64,000 nt of DNA from positions 8,659,352 to 8,723,351 of the forward strand of contig JAMXIF010000032.1 in NCBI GenBank assembly GCA_028583685.1, written 5' to 3'. Source of the stretch: Petaurus breviceps papuanus (lineage: Eukaryota > Chordata > Mammalia > Diprotodontia > Petauridae). The notes under the pieces are model-generated. The model saw nothing but the letters and a program-made list of their open reading frames with translations, did not search any database and was not told where the DNA came from. The first letter of the stretch is position 1. Each line of letters opens with the position of its first letter. The translations under genes and the position numbers were made by a program. This document shows, piece after piece, positions 21,105-31,324 of this stretch.

Positions 21105-21690
21105 AAAAACAAACAACATTTATCAAGGGCCGCGACAAGCCAGGTACTGTGCTAAGCTCTGATGATACAAAGAAAGACACAAGACATCATTACTCTCAAG
21201 AAACTCACAGTCTGATGGGGAGACGTCATACAGACAAGATATAGACAGGATAAACTGGAAATGAATCATGAGAAAAAGGCTCTAGAACTAAGGGGAATTG
21301 AAGAGACTTCCTGCAGAGGAGAGTTTAACTGGGACTTGAAGGAAGACACAGAAGCTAGGAAGGAGGTGGAACTGAGGAGGAAGAAAGTGCCAGGCATGGG
21401 GGACAGTAATGAAAATGCCCAGCATTGAGGCCGCTAGGTAGCACAGTGAATAGAGCACCAGCCCTGGAGTCAGGAGGACCTGAGCTCAAATCTGGCTTCA
21501 GGCACTGACACACTTACTAGCCTTGTGACCTTGGGCAAGTCACTTAACCCCAATCGTCTTGCCTTCCCCCCTCCAAAAATAGAAAAATGCCCAGCATGGA
21601 GATTGAGTATCTTGCTTGCCCTGTTATATAAGATACTTGTGCAGGGTAAGGTATGGAAGCCCAAGGAGTGGAATCACCCAGCACCCACCA
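21105..21690 (-). mobile_element. L2 LINE 3' region
   Basis: 'acatttatcaagggccgcga', 'caggtactgtgctaagctct', 'gaaactcacagtctgatggg', 'gggacttgaaggaagacaca'. A W SINE splits it at 21426-21583. Confidence 0.85.
21426..21583 (+). mobile_element. W-type SINE with target duplication
   Basis: 'ggccgctaggtagcacagtg' through 'aaccccaatcgtcttgcctt' and an A-rich end. The 14-bp duplication AAAATGCCCAGCAT is exact at 21412-21425 and 21584-21597, dating the insertion after the L2. Confidence 0.95.
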
Positions 21691-21694
21691 AGCG

Positions 21695-22105
21695 TGCCAC
21701 GTAAATGAACAAAATAATGATTGTGATGGTGAGAATGACCTCTGACATTTTAGCTTTGCAAAATGCTTTCATTCCCTCAAATGTGCTCTCATGGTGGTTT
21801 CCTTGGCTTGGACCTAGTCTGGTTCCATTTTAATAATTGCAAAATATTGCCTGTTTGGCAAGATAAGGCTCTTAAGGATAGCCCTTCATGCATCTATGTG
21901 AAATTCCTCCTTCTCCCATGGCATACTGAAAAAGCTGGGGATGCATTTTCTTCTGCAGGGTTGGTGACCACTTGGAATAGCCATGATCTTTTTCTCTGCC
22001 AATCCAAATCCTTTGGCATGAGCAGTCACCAGTTTTCTTAACATTAATATTTAATATTGCAACCTTCAGTACAACCTGGCTCAATCACCATGCTGTATAA
22101 ACTTG
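21695..22105. other. Unassigned sequence
   Basis: No repeat recognised. A 92-codon plus-strand frame (21763-22041) has no known motif. Confidence 0.5.
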
Positions 22106-22109
22106 AACA

Positions 22110-22372
22110 AGTCACTTTAATAACTAGCATTTTACATTTTAAGGTTTGCAAAGAAAGCATTTGATATAAATGATCTCATGTAATCCACACAATAAGCCTG
22201 CCTGTGAAATAAATGCTGTTACCTCCACTTTGCAGGTGAGGAAACTGACTGAGAGCTTGAGAGATATTGTGACTTGCCCACAGCCTGCTAGTAAGTGGGT
22301 GAAATAGGACTGAAACTCATTTCTTCCTGACTGCAAATCTGGCACTCCATCTACCATACAGAATAGCTGCCA
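22110..22372 (-). mobile_element. T-type SINE
   Basis: 'agcattttacattttaaggt', 'gcaggtgaggaaactgactg', 'ttcttcctgactgcaaatct' in minus orientation. Confidence 0.85.
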
Positions 22373-22420
22373 TTTGGGTCACAACCTCTCTGGGCCCCTA
22401 CTCAACTTTCAAATGAGGGG

Positions 22421-22601
22421 GTTGGGGCAGCTAGGGGGTGCAGTGACTAGAGCACCAGCCCTGGAATCAGGAGGACCTGAGTTCAAATCCAGCCTCGGAT
22501 ACTTAACACTTACTAGCTGTGTGACCTTGGGCAAGTCACTTAACCCCAATTGCCCTGCCTTCCCCTTTCCCCTCCAAAAAGACAAAAGCAAAACAAAACA
22601 A
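22421..22601 (+). mobile_element. W-type SINE with target duplication
   Basis: A complete copy: 'gcagctagggggtgcagtga', 'gagttcaaatccagcctcgg', 'taaccccaattgccctgcct' and an A/C tail. AAATGAGGGG repeats at 22411-22420 and 22602-22611. Confidence 0.95.
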
Positions 22602-22710
22602 AAATGAGGGGTTGAGGGAACTGACGGACCCTGCAGGGTCCTTTCCAGCTCTAATGTTTCATGGTCCTGTTTCTACATCTCCTTACCATGACCTTTATCT
22701 GCAGATCTGA

Positions 22711-22872
22711 TGGTTTCTACCGAAGCTGCCAAGTTCACTTGAGCAGATAAAGAAGCCGAGAGTGCACCTGCAAAAAGTTCACTTTCCAACGATCTCCTTT
22801 ATGATGCAATTACCAGGAACGGGCTGTACTGTGAAAGTGTGAAACATCTGTTTATGACTTAGTACTTAGCAG
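22711..22872 (+). repeat. Direct repeat unit A (160 bp)
   Basis: Shares with 24150-24313 the anchors 'agagtgcacctgcaa', 'tatgatgcaatt.ccaggaac', 'aaagtgtgaaacatctgtt' and 'gacttagtac'. Similarity is about four bases in five by eye. Same orientation, 1440 bp apart. Confidence 0.85.
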
Positions 22873-24149
22873 AAAATGAGGCAGTAGAAGGTAGTCAGGA
22901 GGTACTTACTGAATCAGTCCGTGCTGAAGCGACCCTGGGCCTTATAAATCCAGGAAGAAGGAGATTTGGTCATTGGAGCTGCCACAGAAGGAGGGGCAGC
23001 TGTGTTCATTAGCCAGGCCTGGGACCTGAAGGCTCACTTCACCAAACCATGGATGACCTATTGCTGTCAGTGGGCACGAGAGCCACAGCTCTGACCTCAA
23101 AGTGCCCTAGAACAAGGTTAGCCTTTGTACCCTGATTGAAAAGCAAAAGGAAGGAAGTCAGGGAGTGCTGGCTGGTTTGCAAGCTGAGCTTGTCACTTCT
23201 AAAACTAGGCCTCCTTAAGACAAAATTAATGGGAAGGGATTTGGCCCTTTCAGAGAAACGATGGGATTCTTGGGTTCCAGTCAGGACCAGGGGCCAGGAG
23301 TGACAGTCAGTGTTTGGCAGAACAGCCTGGACTATTTTTCAGTTGGTTTGGGTTCGGCCAACTCCCCACTGTATTTTGCCAAACTCATTTTCCCATCCCA
23401 TTCAAGCCCCATGGATCACAAGGAAAGTCTGGCCATAACTCTCTTATTCCCACCAACCCTTCCTGCACCAGGTTTAGAGGTGGGAGTGGATTTACAAATT
23501 CTACCCCCAGCCTCATTTCAAAGCCTTACAATTCATGCCATTCCCCCTTTAAACCCAGAAATCCCATGAGACACTGCGTAAAAGGAAGACTTATGTTGTG
23601 ACATTTTAGGGTGAATGTTTGGGTTGAGTTTATTATTCTGGCTCTTGAGGCAATGGCAACTTTGATTTGACCTGCTTGTCTATTTTCTTTAGATGCATAG
23701 GTATGGGGGCACCCAAAAAAGATGTTTCTTGACTGGCTGAGAATGAGTTTAGGATTGTAGAAGAGACAGATTTAGAGTGCCTAAGTGAGAAAATCCCTTA
23801 GAGGGGAGTAGTGAGGAGAGGGAGGGCTCATAGAACTCACATTTTAGATCTAGAAGAGAATCTTGTTCTAGAATTGGAGATATTATTCTTTTAAGGGGAA
23901 AGGGCAGATGGGTGAGTGGGTGTTCTTGGGCTGCAGAGAATCGTTAAGACCAAGATAGATCTGAGGACCTTTCATGGAAAATTAGGTTAGAAAGCTAGAG
24001 TGCTGATCACTTGTGGCAAGAATTTTCAGGATCCTTACTAGCTACTGCCCAAATTAGCCAGCATAAGATACAGACAGACAGGTAAACTACAGTTTATTCA
24101 CTCAAGAACATGACCCAATAGGTGATGCTGAGAGGTTCTAGCTTGCCCA

Positions 24150-24313
24150 CGGTTTCTTCCGGGTGCCGCTGAGTTCCATTGAGCAGATGAAGAAGACAAG
24201 AGTGCACCTGCAAGTGCCAACTTTATTTTTCAACGATCACCCTTATGATGCAATTGCCAGGAACTTGGATTGTAAAAGTGTGAAACATCTGTTCTTGACT
24301 TAGTACCTAGCAG
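24150..24313 (+). repeat. Direct repeat unit B (160 bp)
   Basis: Partner of 22711-22872; homology starts at 'ggtttctnccg' and ends at 'tagtacctagcag'. It could be a tandem duplicate or a second copy of an unnamed dispersed repeat. Confidence 0.85.
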
Positions 24314-24489
24314 AGCGTTACATATGTAGTAGGCACTCAGCCTGTACTGTGACGGATATTTGTGTCTCACAGTTCTGCAGATGGCATATATGTATTTATA
24401 CAGAGTTGTTATTTTATTTATGTATGTGTATCTTCTGATGCTGAGCTATTTACTAGGAGCCAGAGAGGAACTCCTTCTCCTCTCTTCCT

Positions 24490-24645
24490 CCTCCTCCTTC
24501 TTCTTCTTGATTTCTGGAGGGAAATTGGGGTTAAGTGACTTGCCTAATGTCACAGGGCTAGTAAGTGTTAAGTGTCTGAGTCCAAATTTGAACTCAGGTC
24601 CTCCAGGGCTGGTCCTCTATTCACTGTGCCAACTAGCTGCCTCAG
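24490..24645 (-). mobile_element. W-type SINE
   Basis: 'gggaaattggggttaagtga', 'cagggctagtaagtgttaag', 'gtcctctattcactgtgcca'. Confidence 0.9.
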
Positions 24646-24649
24646 AACA

Positions 24650-25490
24650 GCTTCTTACAAAGCAATTTTGGTAAAAGCAGGAAGGTATCACAAGTAGACC
24701 AGAACAGGTACTAACACTCACCACTTGTTACAAAGGACAGAATGTTCCTAGTTAGCAAAGCCTTTTACACCAGATCAAAGAAAAAATAGTACCTTCTTTA
24801 TTCAGGTCAGTCCTGCAGTTAATAAGCATTTGTTCAGGGCCTACTACCTTTATAAGTTATAATAAAAGAAGAAGACTTCCTTAGACAATTGAGGTCCTTG
24901 GAATTTTCTTTTGTAGTCTTAAGGGGAAGGGAGGCATCAAAGAGGTCATTCAGTACATGTCAAAGGAACATCCTGAAAAAAGAGAAAGAACAAAAATAAA
25001 TACAGGACAAAATGGAGTTAATTATGGTTTCTCCAAAATCCACTTTCAACACAAGGAGAAGGATTTTAGTATATGCCTCACTGAAATCCAATTCCCAGGC
25101 AAGTCACAACATCACCCTCACGGTGTCAGAGACTGTCTTCCAGAACCAAGGACCGACAAACAGCAACATGCAGGCAGAGTCCTACAGCTGGGGCAACTAA
25201 ATTCAATGGAAGCTTGTGTTACAACCGAGGAGACAGGAAGGGCATATGGAAGTGTATTCAGAATGAATGCAATGGAAATAAATGCCAGGCCTTTGGAGAG
25301 GACGAGCATGAACAGTGGGGGAGGACCCCAGAAGCTCCATTTGGGGGCACCCAAGGCAACCATCTCTTCACTCTTCACCAGGTGACAATCCGAACTCCTC
25401 CACAGGCCTCTGGCACCTTCCCCTTCCCATTCATTCCCTCTCATTTTTAGCTCCTTTTTGTTTGTTGTCTTTCCTCTTTAGAATATAAAC
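24650..25490. other. Mostly unassigned; longest non-repeat frame
   Basis: An L2 3' scrap (minus) sits near 24805-24862 ('agttaataagcatttgttca'). A plus-strand frame is open from 24885 to 25385, with ATG at 24957 (142 codons). A polypyrimidine-AG (tttcttttgtag) ends at 24916 and a CAG/gtgaca donor-like site lies near 25380. The peptide matches no family I know. Confidence 0.4.
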
Positions 25491-25495
25491 TCCTT

Positions 25496-25727
25496 GAAGG
25501 CAGTGGATAAAATGCTGCACCTGGATTCAGAAAGACCCAAGTTCAAATCCTACCTCAGACACTTACTAGCTCTGTGACTCTAGGCGAGTCACTTAACTGA
25601 TGTCTGCCTCAGTAAAATGGGGAGAATACTAGCCACTAAGTCCCAGAATTGTAAAAATAAAATGAGTTAACATTTGTAAAGTGCTTTGTAAAACTTGAAG
25701 CACTATATTAATGCTAAGTATTATTTG
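25496..25727 (+). mobile_element. T-type SINE, near full length
   Basis: 'ggcagtggataaaatgctgc', 'caagttcaaatcctacctca', 'actagctctgtgactctagg', and an L2-like tail 'gtaaagtgctttgtaaaact'. Confidence 0.9.
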
Positions 25728-25764
25728 ACGATGCTTCAGTTTTGTCTTAAAGAAGGGGATTCTA

Positions 25765-26230
25765 TCATCCAGTAAGTATTTATTTATTTATTTAGGAGGT
25801 GGGAATGCCGTTGGGGTTAAGTGACTTGCCTAAGGTCACACAGCTAGCAAGTGTCAAGTGTCTGAAGTCGAATTTGAACCCGGGTCCTCCTGACTCCAGG
25901 GCCAGTGCTCTATTCACTGTGCCACCTAGCCAACCCCCCAATACGTGTTTATTAATCACTTACTGTGTACTAGGCACTGTGCTAGGCACTGAGGGATTCG
26001 GTGAATGAAATGATCCCCAACATAAGGAGCATACTCTGTATGAGTCAGAGGTAAGGAAAGAGGGCATTTCTGGCATGGGGGACAGCCATATGTCAAGTGT
26101 GATGAGTAGCCAGGCCGATTTTGTTGGCTTGAAGAGTGGAAGGATGTGAGTAATGTACAGTGAGGCTGGGAAGATAGGTCGGGCGCAGGTTCTGAAGGTC
26201 TTTAAAAGCTAAACTGAGGAGAATATATGC
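25765..26230 (-). mobile_element. L2 LINE 3' region
   Basis: 'atccagtaagtatttattta' and, after the W SINE, 'ttactgtgtactaggcactg', 'ctggcatgggggacagccat', 'gggcgcaggttctgaaggtc'. Confidence 0.8.
25791..25940 (-). mobile_element. W-type SINE
   Basis: 'cgttggggttaagtgacttg', 'cacagctagcaagtgtcaag', 'gtgctctattcactgtgcca'; it splits the L2. Confidence 0.9.
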
Positions 26231-27040
26231 CTGCTTGGGAATGAGTAGTGATTTCTATAATATTCACACTTCTAATGACCTCACCCCAATGTACTATCTC
26301 TAAATTTGTATATTCTTTTTTTTTTTTGCTCTTACAAACAAACTCTAGAAAACCTACCCTTGAGATCTGGGAATATGTGGTAGGGAAGGTGGAAGGGCAG
26401 TAAGAGGCAAATGCCTGAATTAGTCACTCAATTACTGTGTCAGCAGCAGAAGGCGGGAGTGAGACAGGTCATTAGGGTGTGATGCTGTAGACCCTAACTA
26501 AGCCCCAGGAGGCAAATGGCTGGAGAGATCAGGATATTCAGGACCTGCAATTGAGGTTTAAAAAATGATTGAATTTTAGTAAGTCATAAAAAGAGGAAGT
26601 GTTGGGACCAAGAGTGAGTTCTCTTGGAGGGGCTCCAAGGAGGAGCTGGAATCACCGGGAAGCTAGCCGAGATCGGCAGGGCCTGAGGCCCAGGGACAGA
26701 TCTTTCACAGAGTCCAAACCACACAGCGTCTGTGTTTTGTTAGAAACAGAGAGCCTAGAAACAGCTGGAGGCCATTCACCTTCCATCTGTGGGGCTCCAG
26801 CGGCCCATGGCTCAGGAAGCCATGTGGTCTTGGAATTGTGATTAAGGGGTATTAAGTGCCCCATGCGGCTGCCATGCTGGTTCCCTCTCTAGGGAGGAAA
26901 AATCAAGTTCAGTTGGTACCATTCAGACTGGTCTTTCCAGGCTCAATCTGAGAGCAACTTTCAAAGTCATATACGTGCCCAATTCTATATTCAGGCCCTG
27001 GAGCCAAATAAGCTACAGTCCCATAAAATAGAGAAAATAA
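26231..27040. other. Unassigned sequence, GC-richer core
   Basis: 26580-26880 has more CpG than its surroundings and no repeat signature. Frames on both strands (26599-26864) overlap and lack domains. Possibly conserved noncoding sequence. Confidence 0.45.
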
Positions 27041-27044
27041 TACC

Positions 27045-27212
27045 TATCACAGACTTTGAACTGAAAGATAACTTAAAGTCTATCAAGTTCAACCTTGATA
27101 TTTTAGAGATGAGGAAACAGGTTCAGAGAAGTCCATGGTCTTATAGTAAGGTTCAGAAGGCAGGATTTGAATACACAGTTTCCTGTCTCCAAGTCCAGCA
27201 TGCCATGCAGCT
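27045..27212 (-). mobile_element. T-type SINE
   Basis: 'attttagagatgaggaaaca', 'aggcaggatttgaatacaca', 'cctgtctccaagtccagcat'. Confidence 0.75.
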
Positions 27213-27502
27213 GACAGGGCCAATCTAGCTAGTGGCCTTTTTTTGTGTAGCCTGAGGATTTAAAATGTTTTTTTACATTTTTAAGTAAAATCTTGTATTT
27301 AAAAAATATATAAACCAAACTTTATTTTTAAAAGTAAATACCATTGCAGGGTAAGGGGTAAGGGATGGGGGGCATACAAAAACAGGACTTTGGTCCATGA
27401 GCTGCAGTTCAAGGCAAGGGGTTGTCTTCTGTGAACTTTGGGAGTGAATAGTATGTCAAGTTGAATTATTTTAATTTTTCAGATGATGGAAACATTAACT
27501 TT
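27213..27502. other. Unassigned sequence
   Basis: AT-rich, nothing recognised. Confidence 0.45.
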
Positions 27503-27512
27503 TCTAGATTTT

Positions 27513-27670
27513 TTTTTTGCTTTTTTGGAGGGGGAAGGCAGGGCAATTGGGGTTAAGTGACTTGCCCATGGTCACAAGGCTAGTAAGTGTTAAGTGTCTG
27601 AGTCTAGGTTTGAACTCAGGTCCTGCTGACTCCATGGTGTACTCTATTCACTGTGCCACCTAGCCGCTCC
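27513..27670 (-). mobile_element. W-type SINE with target duplication
   Basis: T-rich start, 'ggggaaggcagggcaattgg', 'cactgtgccacctagccgct'. TCTAGATTTT flanks it at 27503-27512 and 27671-27680. Confidence 0.95.
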
Positions 27671-27834
27671 TCTAGATTTTTCTTTAGTCCAACAGAAGAG
27701 GTCGGGAGGTGGGGGAATAGATCTAGGATTAGACAGGAATACGGATATATCCAGGAAGAAGAGTGCTGGTAAATGGTAATAACTAATTCTATAATAATAA
27801 TAATAACAAAATACTTTTTAATTTAATTTCCATT

Positions 27835-28005
27835 AGTAACATTTTCTCTAACACTTTCTTAAGTCTAGAGTGACAATCAGTAAAACAGTAAGTCAAGCCC
27901 TTATTTCTGGCATTTGTCTATTTCTGAGATGTAGATGTTCACACTAAAAATTTAACAATCAACTCTGTGAGCCAGCACTAGTATACCCCATTACCAAGAT
28001 ATAGT
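27835..28005 (+). repeat. Unnamed repeat, diverged third copy
   Basis: Shares 'agtctaga', 'aagtcaagcc', 'gatgttcacactaaaaattt', 'aacaatcaactctgtgagcc' with the pair at 36591-36986 and 37855-38230. It shows that the pair belongs to a dispersed family. Confidence 0.7.
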
Positions 28006-28089
28006 AGGAAAAAACAAATTCCTACTAGATTTGCAATTAGAAATTTAGAAAACCTGGGCTCAAGACCCACATCTATCACTTTCTACCTA

Positions 28090-28326
28090 TGTGTTGTTAT
28101 TGTTCAGTCATTTCAATTGTGTCTGATTCTTAGTGACCCCCTTTTGGGGGGGATTTCTTGGTAAAGACACTGGAGTAATTTGCCATTTCCTTCTCCATCT
28201 CATTTTACAAATGAGGCAAATAGTGTTAAATGACTTGCCCAGGGTCACACAGCCAAAGTGTGAGACGCACAAGTGTCTCAGGCCAAATTTGAACTCAGAT
28301 CTTCCTGACTCCAGGTCTGATCTCGA
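28090..28326 (-). mobile_element. M-type SINE
   Basis: 'gttattgttcagtcatttca', 'tttcttggtaaagacactgg', 'gggtcacacagccaaagtgt', 'cttcctgactccaggtct'. Confidence 0.9.
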
Positions 28327-28551
28327 GTTACCTGAAAGGATAGTGGAAAGAATACTTTTATTTTTTATAACTACTCTAGAATCTCTTTGTGCCTCTTTAG
28401 GGACCCTCTCTCCAGAAATTGTGTACAGTCACCCTCTCTGTTTTTCTTCCTAATGTTCTCTGTGTTCCTTCATATTGAGAAAAAGACCCTTTCTTTCACA
28501 TGGGCCCTGGATATCCCCTGTGAACAAAGGTAGAAGAGTTCATCATTAAAT

Positions 28552-28692
28552 CTATCCATCCATCAATCAATAAGCCTTTATTAAGAGCCTTACTATGCAC
28601 CAGGCTCTATGCTAAGAATTGACCATACAAAGAAAGGCAAAAACGCAAAAAGAGCCCCTGCCCTCAAGGACCTTACACACTAGTAGTCTCCT
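28552..28692 (-). mobile_element. L2 3' end
   Basis: 'caatcaataagcctttatta', 'gcaccaggctctatgctaag', 'gccctcaaggaccttacaca'. Confidence 0.85.
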
Positions 28693-28728
28693 TTTCTTCG
28701 TAAGTCAATCCTAAAACAATAACAAAAC

Positions 28729-28889
28729 CAGGTGCTAGTGGTGCAGTGAATAGAGCACCGGCCCTGGAGTCAGGAGGACCTGAGTTCAAATCCAGCCTCA
28801 GACACTTAACACAAAATGTTAAGTTAGCCATGTGACCTTGGGCAAGTCACTTAACCCCAATTGCCCTCCAAAAAGCAAAAAAAAAAGCC
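28729..28889 (+). mobile_element. W-type SINE with target duplication
   Basis: Full copy with a small internal duplication of the 'aacacttaa..gttaag' area. CAATAACAAAAC repeats at 28717-28728 and 28890-28901. Confidence 0.95.
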
Positions 28890-28919
28890 CAATAACAAAA
28901 CTCCATTTATTAGTGTGAA

Positions 28920-29062
28920 TTTGGAGCTAGAAGATAGCTTGGAAGTCATATTAGAGGGGTTAGCCCTCTCTCATTTTACAGGTGAGCAAACTGAGAATCA
29001 GAGAAGATAGGTAACTTCTCCAAAAGCACAAAGCAGAAGAGGATTTGGTCCCTGTCACGAGT
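28920..29062 (-). mobile_element. T-type SINE, partial
   Basis: 'ctcattttacaggtgagcaa', 'gataggtaacttctccaaaa'. Confidence 0.65.
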
Positions 29063-29064
29063 TC

Positions 29065-29660
29065 TATTTGCCTCAGTTTTCTCATCTGTAAAATGGAAAT
29101 AATAATAGCACTTACCTTCCAGGGTGGTTGTGAGGATCAAAGGACATAATAACTGCAAACTACCTCGCACAGAGCCCTAGCACATACTGTGTTTCCCCGA
29201 TAATAAGACACTGTCTTATTAATTTTTTGGACAGAAAAACACCAGAGGGCTTATTTTCAGGGGAGGGCTTATTTTAATGAACATTGACAGCAATTTTAAT
29301 AAACAGGTAAATGTGAACAAAAAAATGTACCTTTATTCAATAAGCAAATCACTGGGGAAGAACAGGATGACGCGCTCACTGCTGCAGCTCTGATTGGATG
29401 CAGCTCGGAGCGTGGCGTGCATTTCACAGGGGGGGGACGGTGCATACAGAGGGTACCGTAATGTAGCGTGTAGCGCAGGGGATCACCTTCACTACAGTAG
29501 CAATCTCAATAGGGCTTATTTTCGGGGGAGGGCTTATTTTAGAGGAATCTTACACAGTAAGGGGAGGGCTTATTTTCAGGATAGGTCTTATTATCGAGGA
29601 AACACGGGTAGTAGGTGCGATAGAAATGTTAGCTATTATTACCATCTGGAGCTCCACTGC
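29065..29660 (+). mobile_element. T-type SINE split by a MITE
   Basis: 'gttttctcatctgtaaaatg' and 'gtggttgtgaggatcaaagg' to 29186, then 'gtaggtgcgatagaaatgtt' from 29611. Removing 29187-29608 and one TA restores the usual 'cacatagtaggtgc' text. Confidence 0.9.
29187..29608. mobile_element. Tc1/mariner-type MITE
   Basis: 422 bp with terminal inverted repeats (GTGTTTCCCCGATAATAAGAC against GTGTTTCCTCGATAATAAGAC) and TA duplications at 29185-29186 and 29609-29610. The interior repeats 'agggcttattttc' near both ends and has a CpG-rich middle (29360-29480). No transposase frame; non-autonomous. Confidence 0.9.
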
Positions 29661-29666
29661 CCATCA

Positions 29667-29726
29667 CAGTAATAGCTCACATTTATATAATACTCCACAG
29701 TCACAAAGAACTTTCAAGAGGAAATT
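29667..29726 (-). mobile_element. T-type SINE tail fragment
   Basis: 'aatagctcacatttatataa' followed by a decayed 'caaagaactttcaa'. Confidence 0.6.
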
Positions 29727-29727
29727 T

Positions 29728-29900
29728 TTTGTTGTTGTGCTTGTCCATTTTCAGAGGACCACGACATCAGGGAAATGATGACTTGACTTGCAGTTGACTT
29801 TGATTTGAGTGAGGGAGGGCTGTGCAAGGTCACCAGCCTCACTTTCTCCTCCAGAGCCATCCGGGTCCAGTGGCCAGATCCAAGAGGAAATATGTTTTCT
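29728..29900 (-). mobile_element. RTE-X-like LINE 3' end
   Basis: 'cattttcagaggaccacgac', 'gggctgtgcaaggtcaccag', 'gagccatccgggtccagtgg'. The same text appears reversed at 55235-55395. Confidence 0.65.
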
Positions 29901-29999
29901 GAGAAAGAAGAGCATTGTCCTTGGAAACAGAGCTGAGTTCCCCAAGCTGATTGTTAATCTTTTCAATGTGAGCATTTACATCTTGAAAACTGGCAAATG

Positions 30000-30171
30000 T
30001 CAGGGTGGCTAGGTGGTGCAGTGAGAAAATCCCCGGCCCCGGAGTTAGGAGGACCCGAGTTCGGTTCTGGCCTCGGACACTTAACACACACACACACACA
30101 CAAAACTAGCCGTGTAACCTTGGGCAAGTTACTTAACCCCAATTGCCTTCCAAAAGGTGGAAAAAAAAAAA
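30000..30171 (+). mobile_element. W-type SINE with internal CA expansion
   Basis: 'gggtggctaggtggtgcagt' to an 11-A tail. A CA run (30082-30101) has grown at the 'acttaacac' position. The 15-bp target duplication (GAAAACTGGCAAATG and GAAAATTGGCAAATG) lies at 29985-29999 and 30172-30186. Confidence 0.95.
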
Positions 30172-30407
30172 GAAAATTGGCAAATGGAACAAATTAGTAT
30201 TTGATTTTGCTACTGTTGCTGCTGTTGATTGTCTATACTTCAAAAAGAGATGGGAAAATGTTAATAAAGCAGAGTAAAAGTAAGTGTTATGTTTTCCAGA
30301 CGGCAGGTTGTTAAGCACATCCCTGGTATAAAGTTATCCAAAAAAAATTTTTTTTTAGTTCAGAGTCCCCAGGATAAGACCTAATCCCTGTTTATGGGTC
30401 AGTGGAC

Positions 30408-30532
30408 ATTGGAATCAATTCCACTTTGGATGCTTACTGTCTGCATGAGGTTAGGTAGGTTGCTTAAACTCCCTGGGCCTCAGTTTCCTCATCTGCAAAA
30501 CAAGAGTTGATTCTCGGCACTATTTGGCTGAA
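30408..30532 (+). mobile_element. T-type SINE, partial
   Basis: 'cctgggcctcagtttcctca' and 'tctgcaaaacaagagttgat'. Confidence 0.7.
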
Positions 30533-30592
30533 GTTCCTGCCACTGGAGTAGCTGAAGCTGAAAAGAGTAGGTCATTTAAGCTAAGATCTTTT

Positions 30593-30765
30593 TCTTTTTG
30601 TTTTTTGTTTTGCTTTTTGGAGGGGGGAAGGCAGGGCAACTGAGGTTAAGTGATTTGCCCAAGGTCAAGCAGCTAGTAAATGTTAAGTGTCTGAGGCTGG
30701 ATTTGAACTCAGGTCCTCCTTACTCTAAGGCTGGTACTCTATTCACTGTGCCACTTAGCCACCCC
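30593..30765 (-). mobile_element. W-type SINE with target duplication
   Basis: T-rich start, 'gggggaaggcagggcaactg', 'gtgccacttagccaccccc'. Imperfect 15-bp duplication at 30578-30592 and 30766-30780. Confidence 0.9.
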
Positions 30766-30989
30766 CAAGCTCAGAACTTTTGAGCTACAGTAGGCTAAAA
30801 CCAATCTGGTGTGCAAATAAAGTCTGGAACCAATATGATGAGACCCAGGGAGTGGAGGTCTAACAGATGACCCAAGAAGGGTTAAACCAGCCTGGAATGG
30901 GGAAATAGAGAAGCTTAAAGTTTTTGTGACAAATCAGTATGAGGATCAGGTCTGTGAGTGGTTTCTGACCTTCTACCCGAGAAGAAATA

Positions 30990-31179
30990 GGGAGACTGAG
31001 GAGAGGAGAGGAGAGGAGAAGAGAGGAGAGGAGAGGAGAGGGGAGAAGAGAGGGGCAGGGGGAGGGAGAGAGAGGGAGAGGGAGAAAGAGAGGGAGAGAG
31101 AGAGACAGAGGGGGGAGGGAGGGAGGGAGGGAGGGAGAAGGAGACAGGGAGAAGGAGAGGGAGAGGGAGAGAGAGAAAG
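30990..31179. repeat. (GGAGA)n purine tract
   Basis: About 190 bp of G/A on the plus strand, first GGAGA-like then GGGAGAGA-like. The serine- and arginine-rich frames on it are artefacts. Confidence 0.97.
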
Positions 31180-31324
31180 CCAAGGGATTATACAAGCTGA
31201 TCTGTAAAGTACTCTCCTTTCCAGCTCCAGCATTCCATGAGTCACATGTTATCTTGATTGGTCTTCACCACAACCTTTCAAGATATCTAGTACAAATATT
31301 GTTATTCCCATTTTAGAGACAGGT

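Larger units (their letters stand above)
22612..24489. other. Unassigned 1.9 kb, holds a direct repeat
   Basis: No known family recognised except the two related segments listed separately. Frames at 23261-23601 are C-rich and unconvincing. Confidence 0.5.

Noticed and set aside
22374-22607. Frame with RAPALESGGPEFKSSLGYL, recurring elsewhere in the window
   Set aside because: This peptide is the translation of the W SINE body and recurs wherever that SINE occurs.
29394-29672. Frame with repeated RAYFRG units resembling a repeat protein
   Set aside because: The repeats are the 'gggcttatttt' module of the MITE, and the frame crosses the element boundary.
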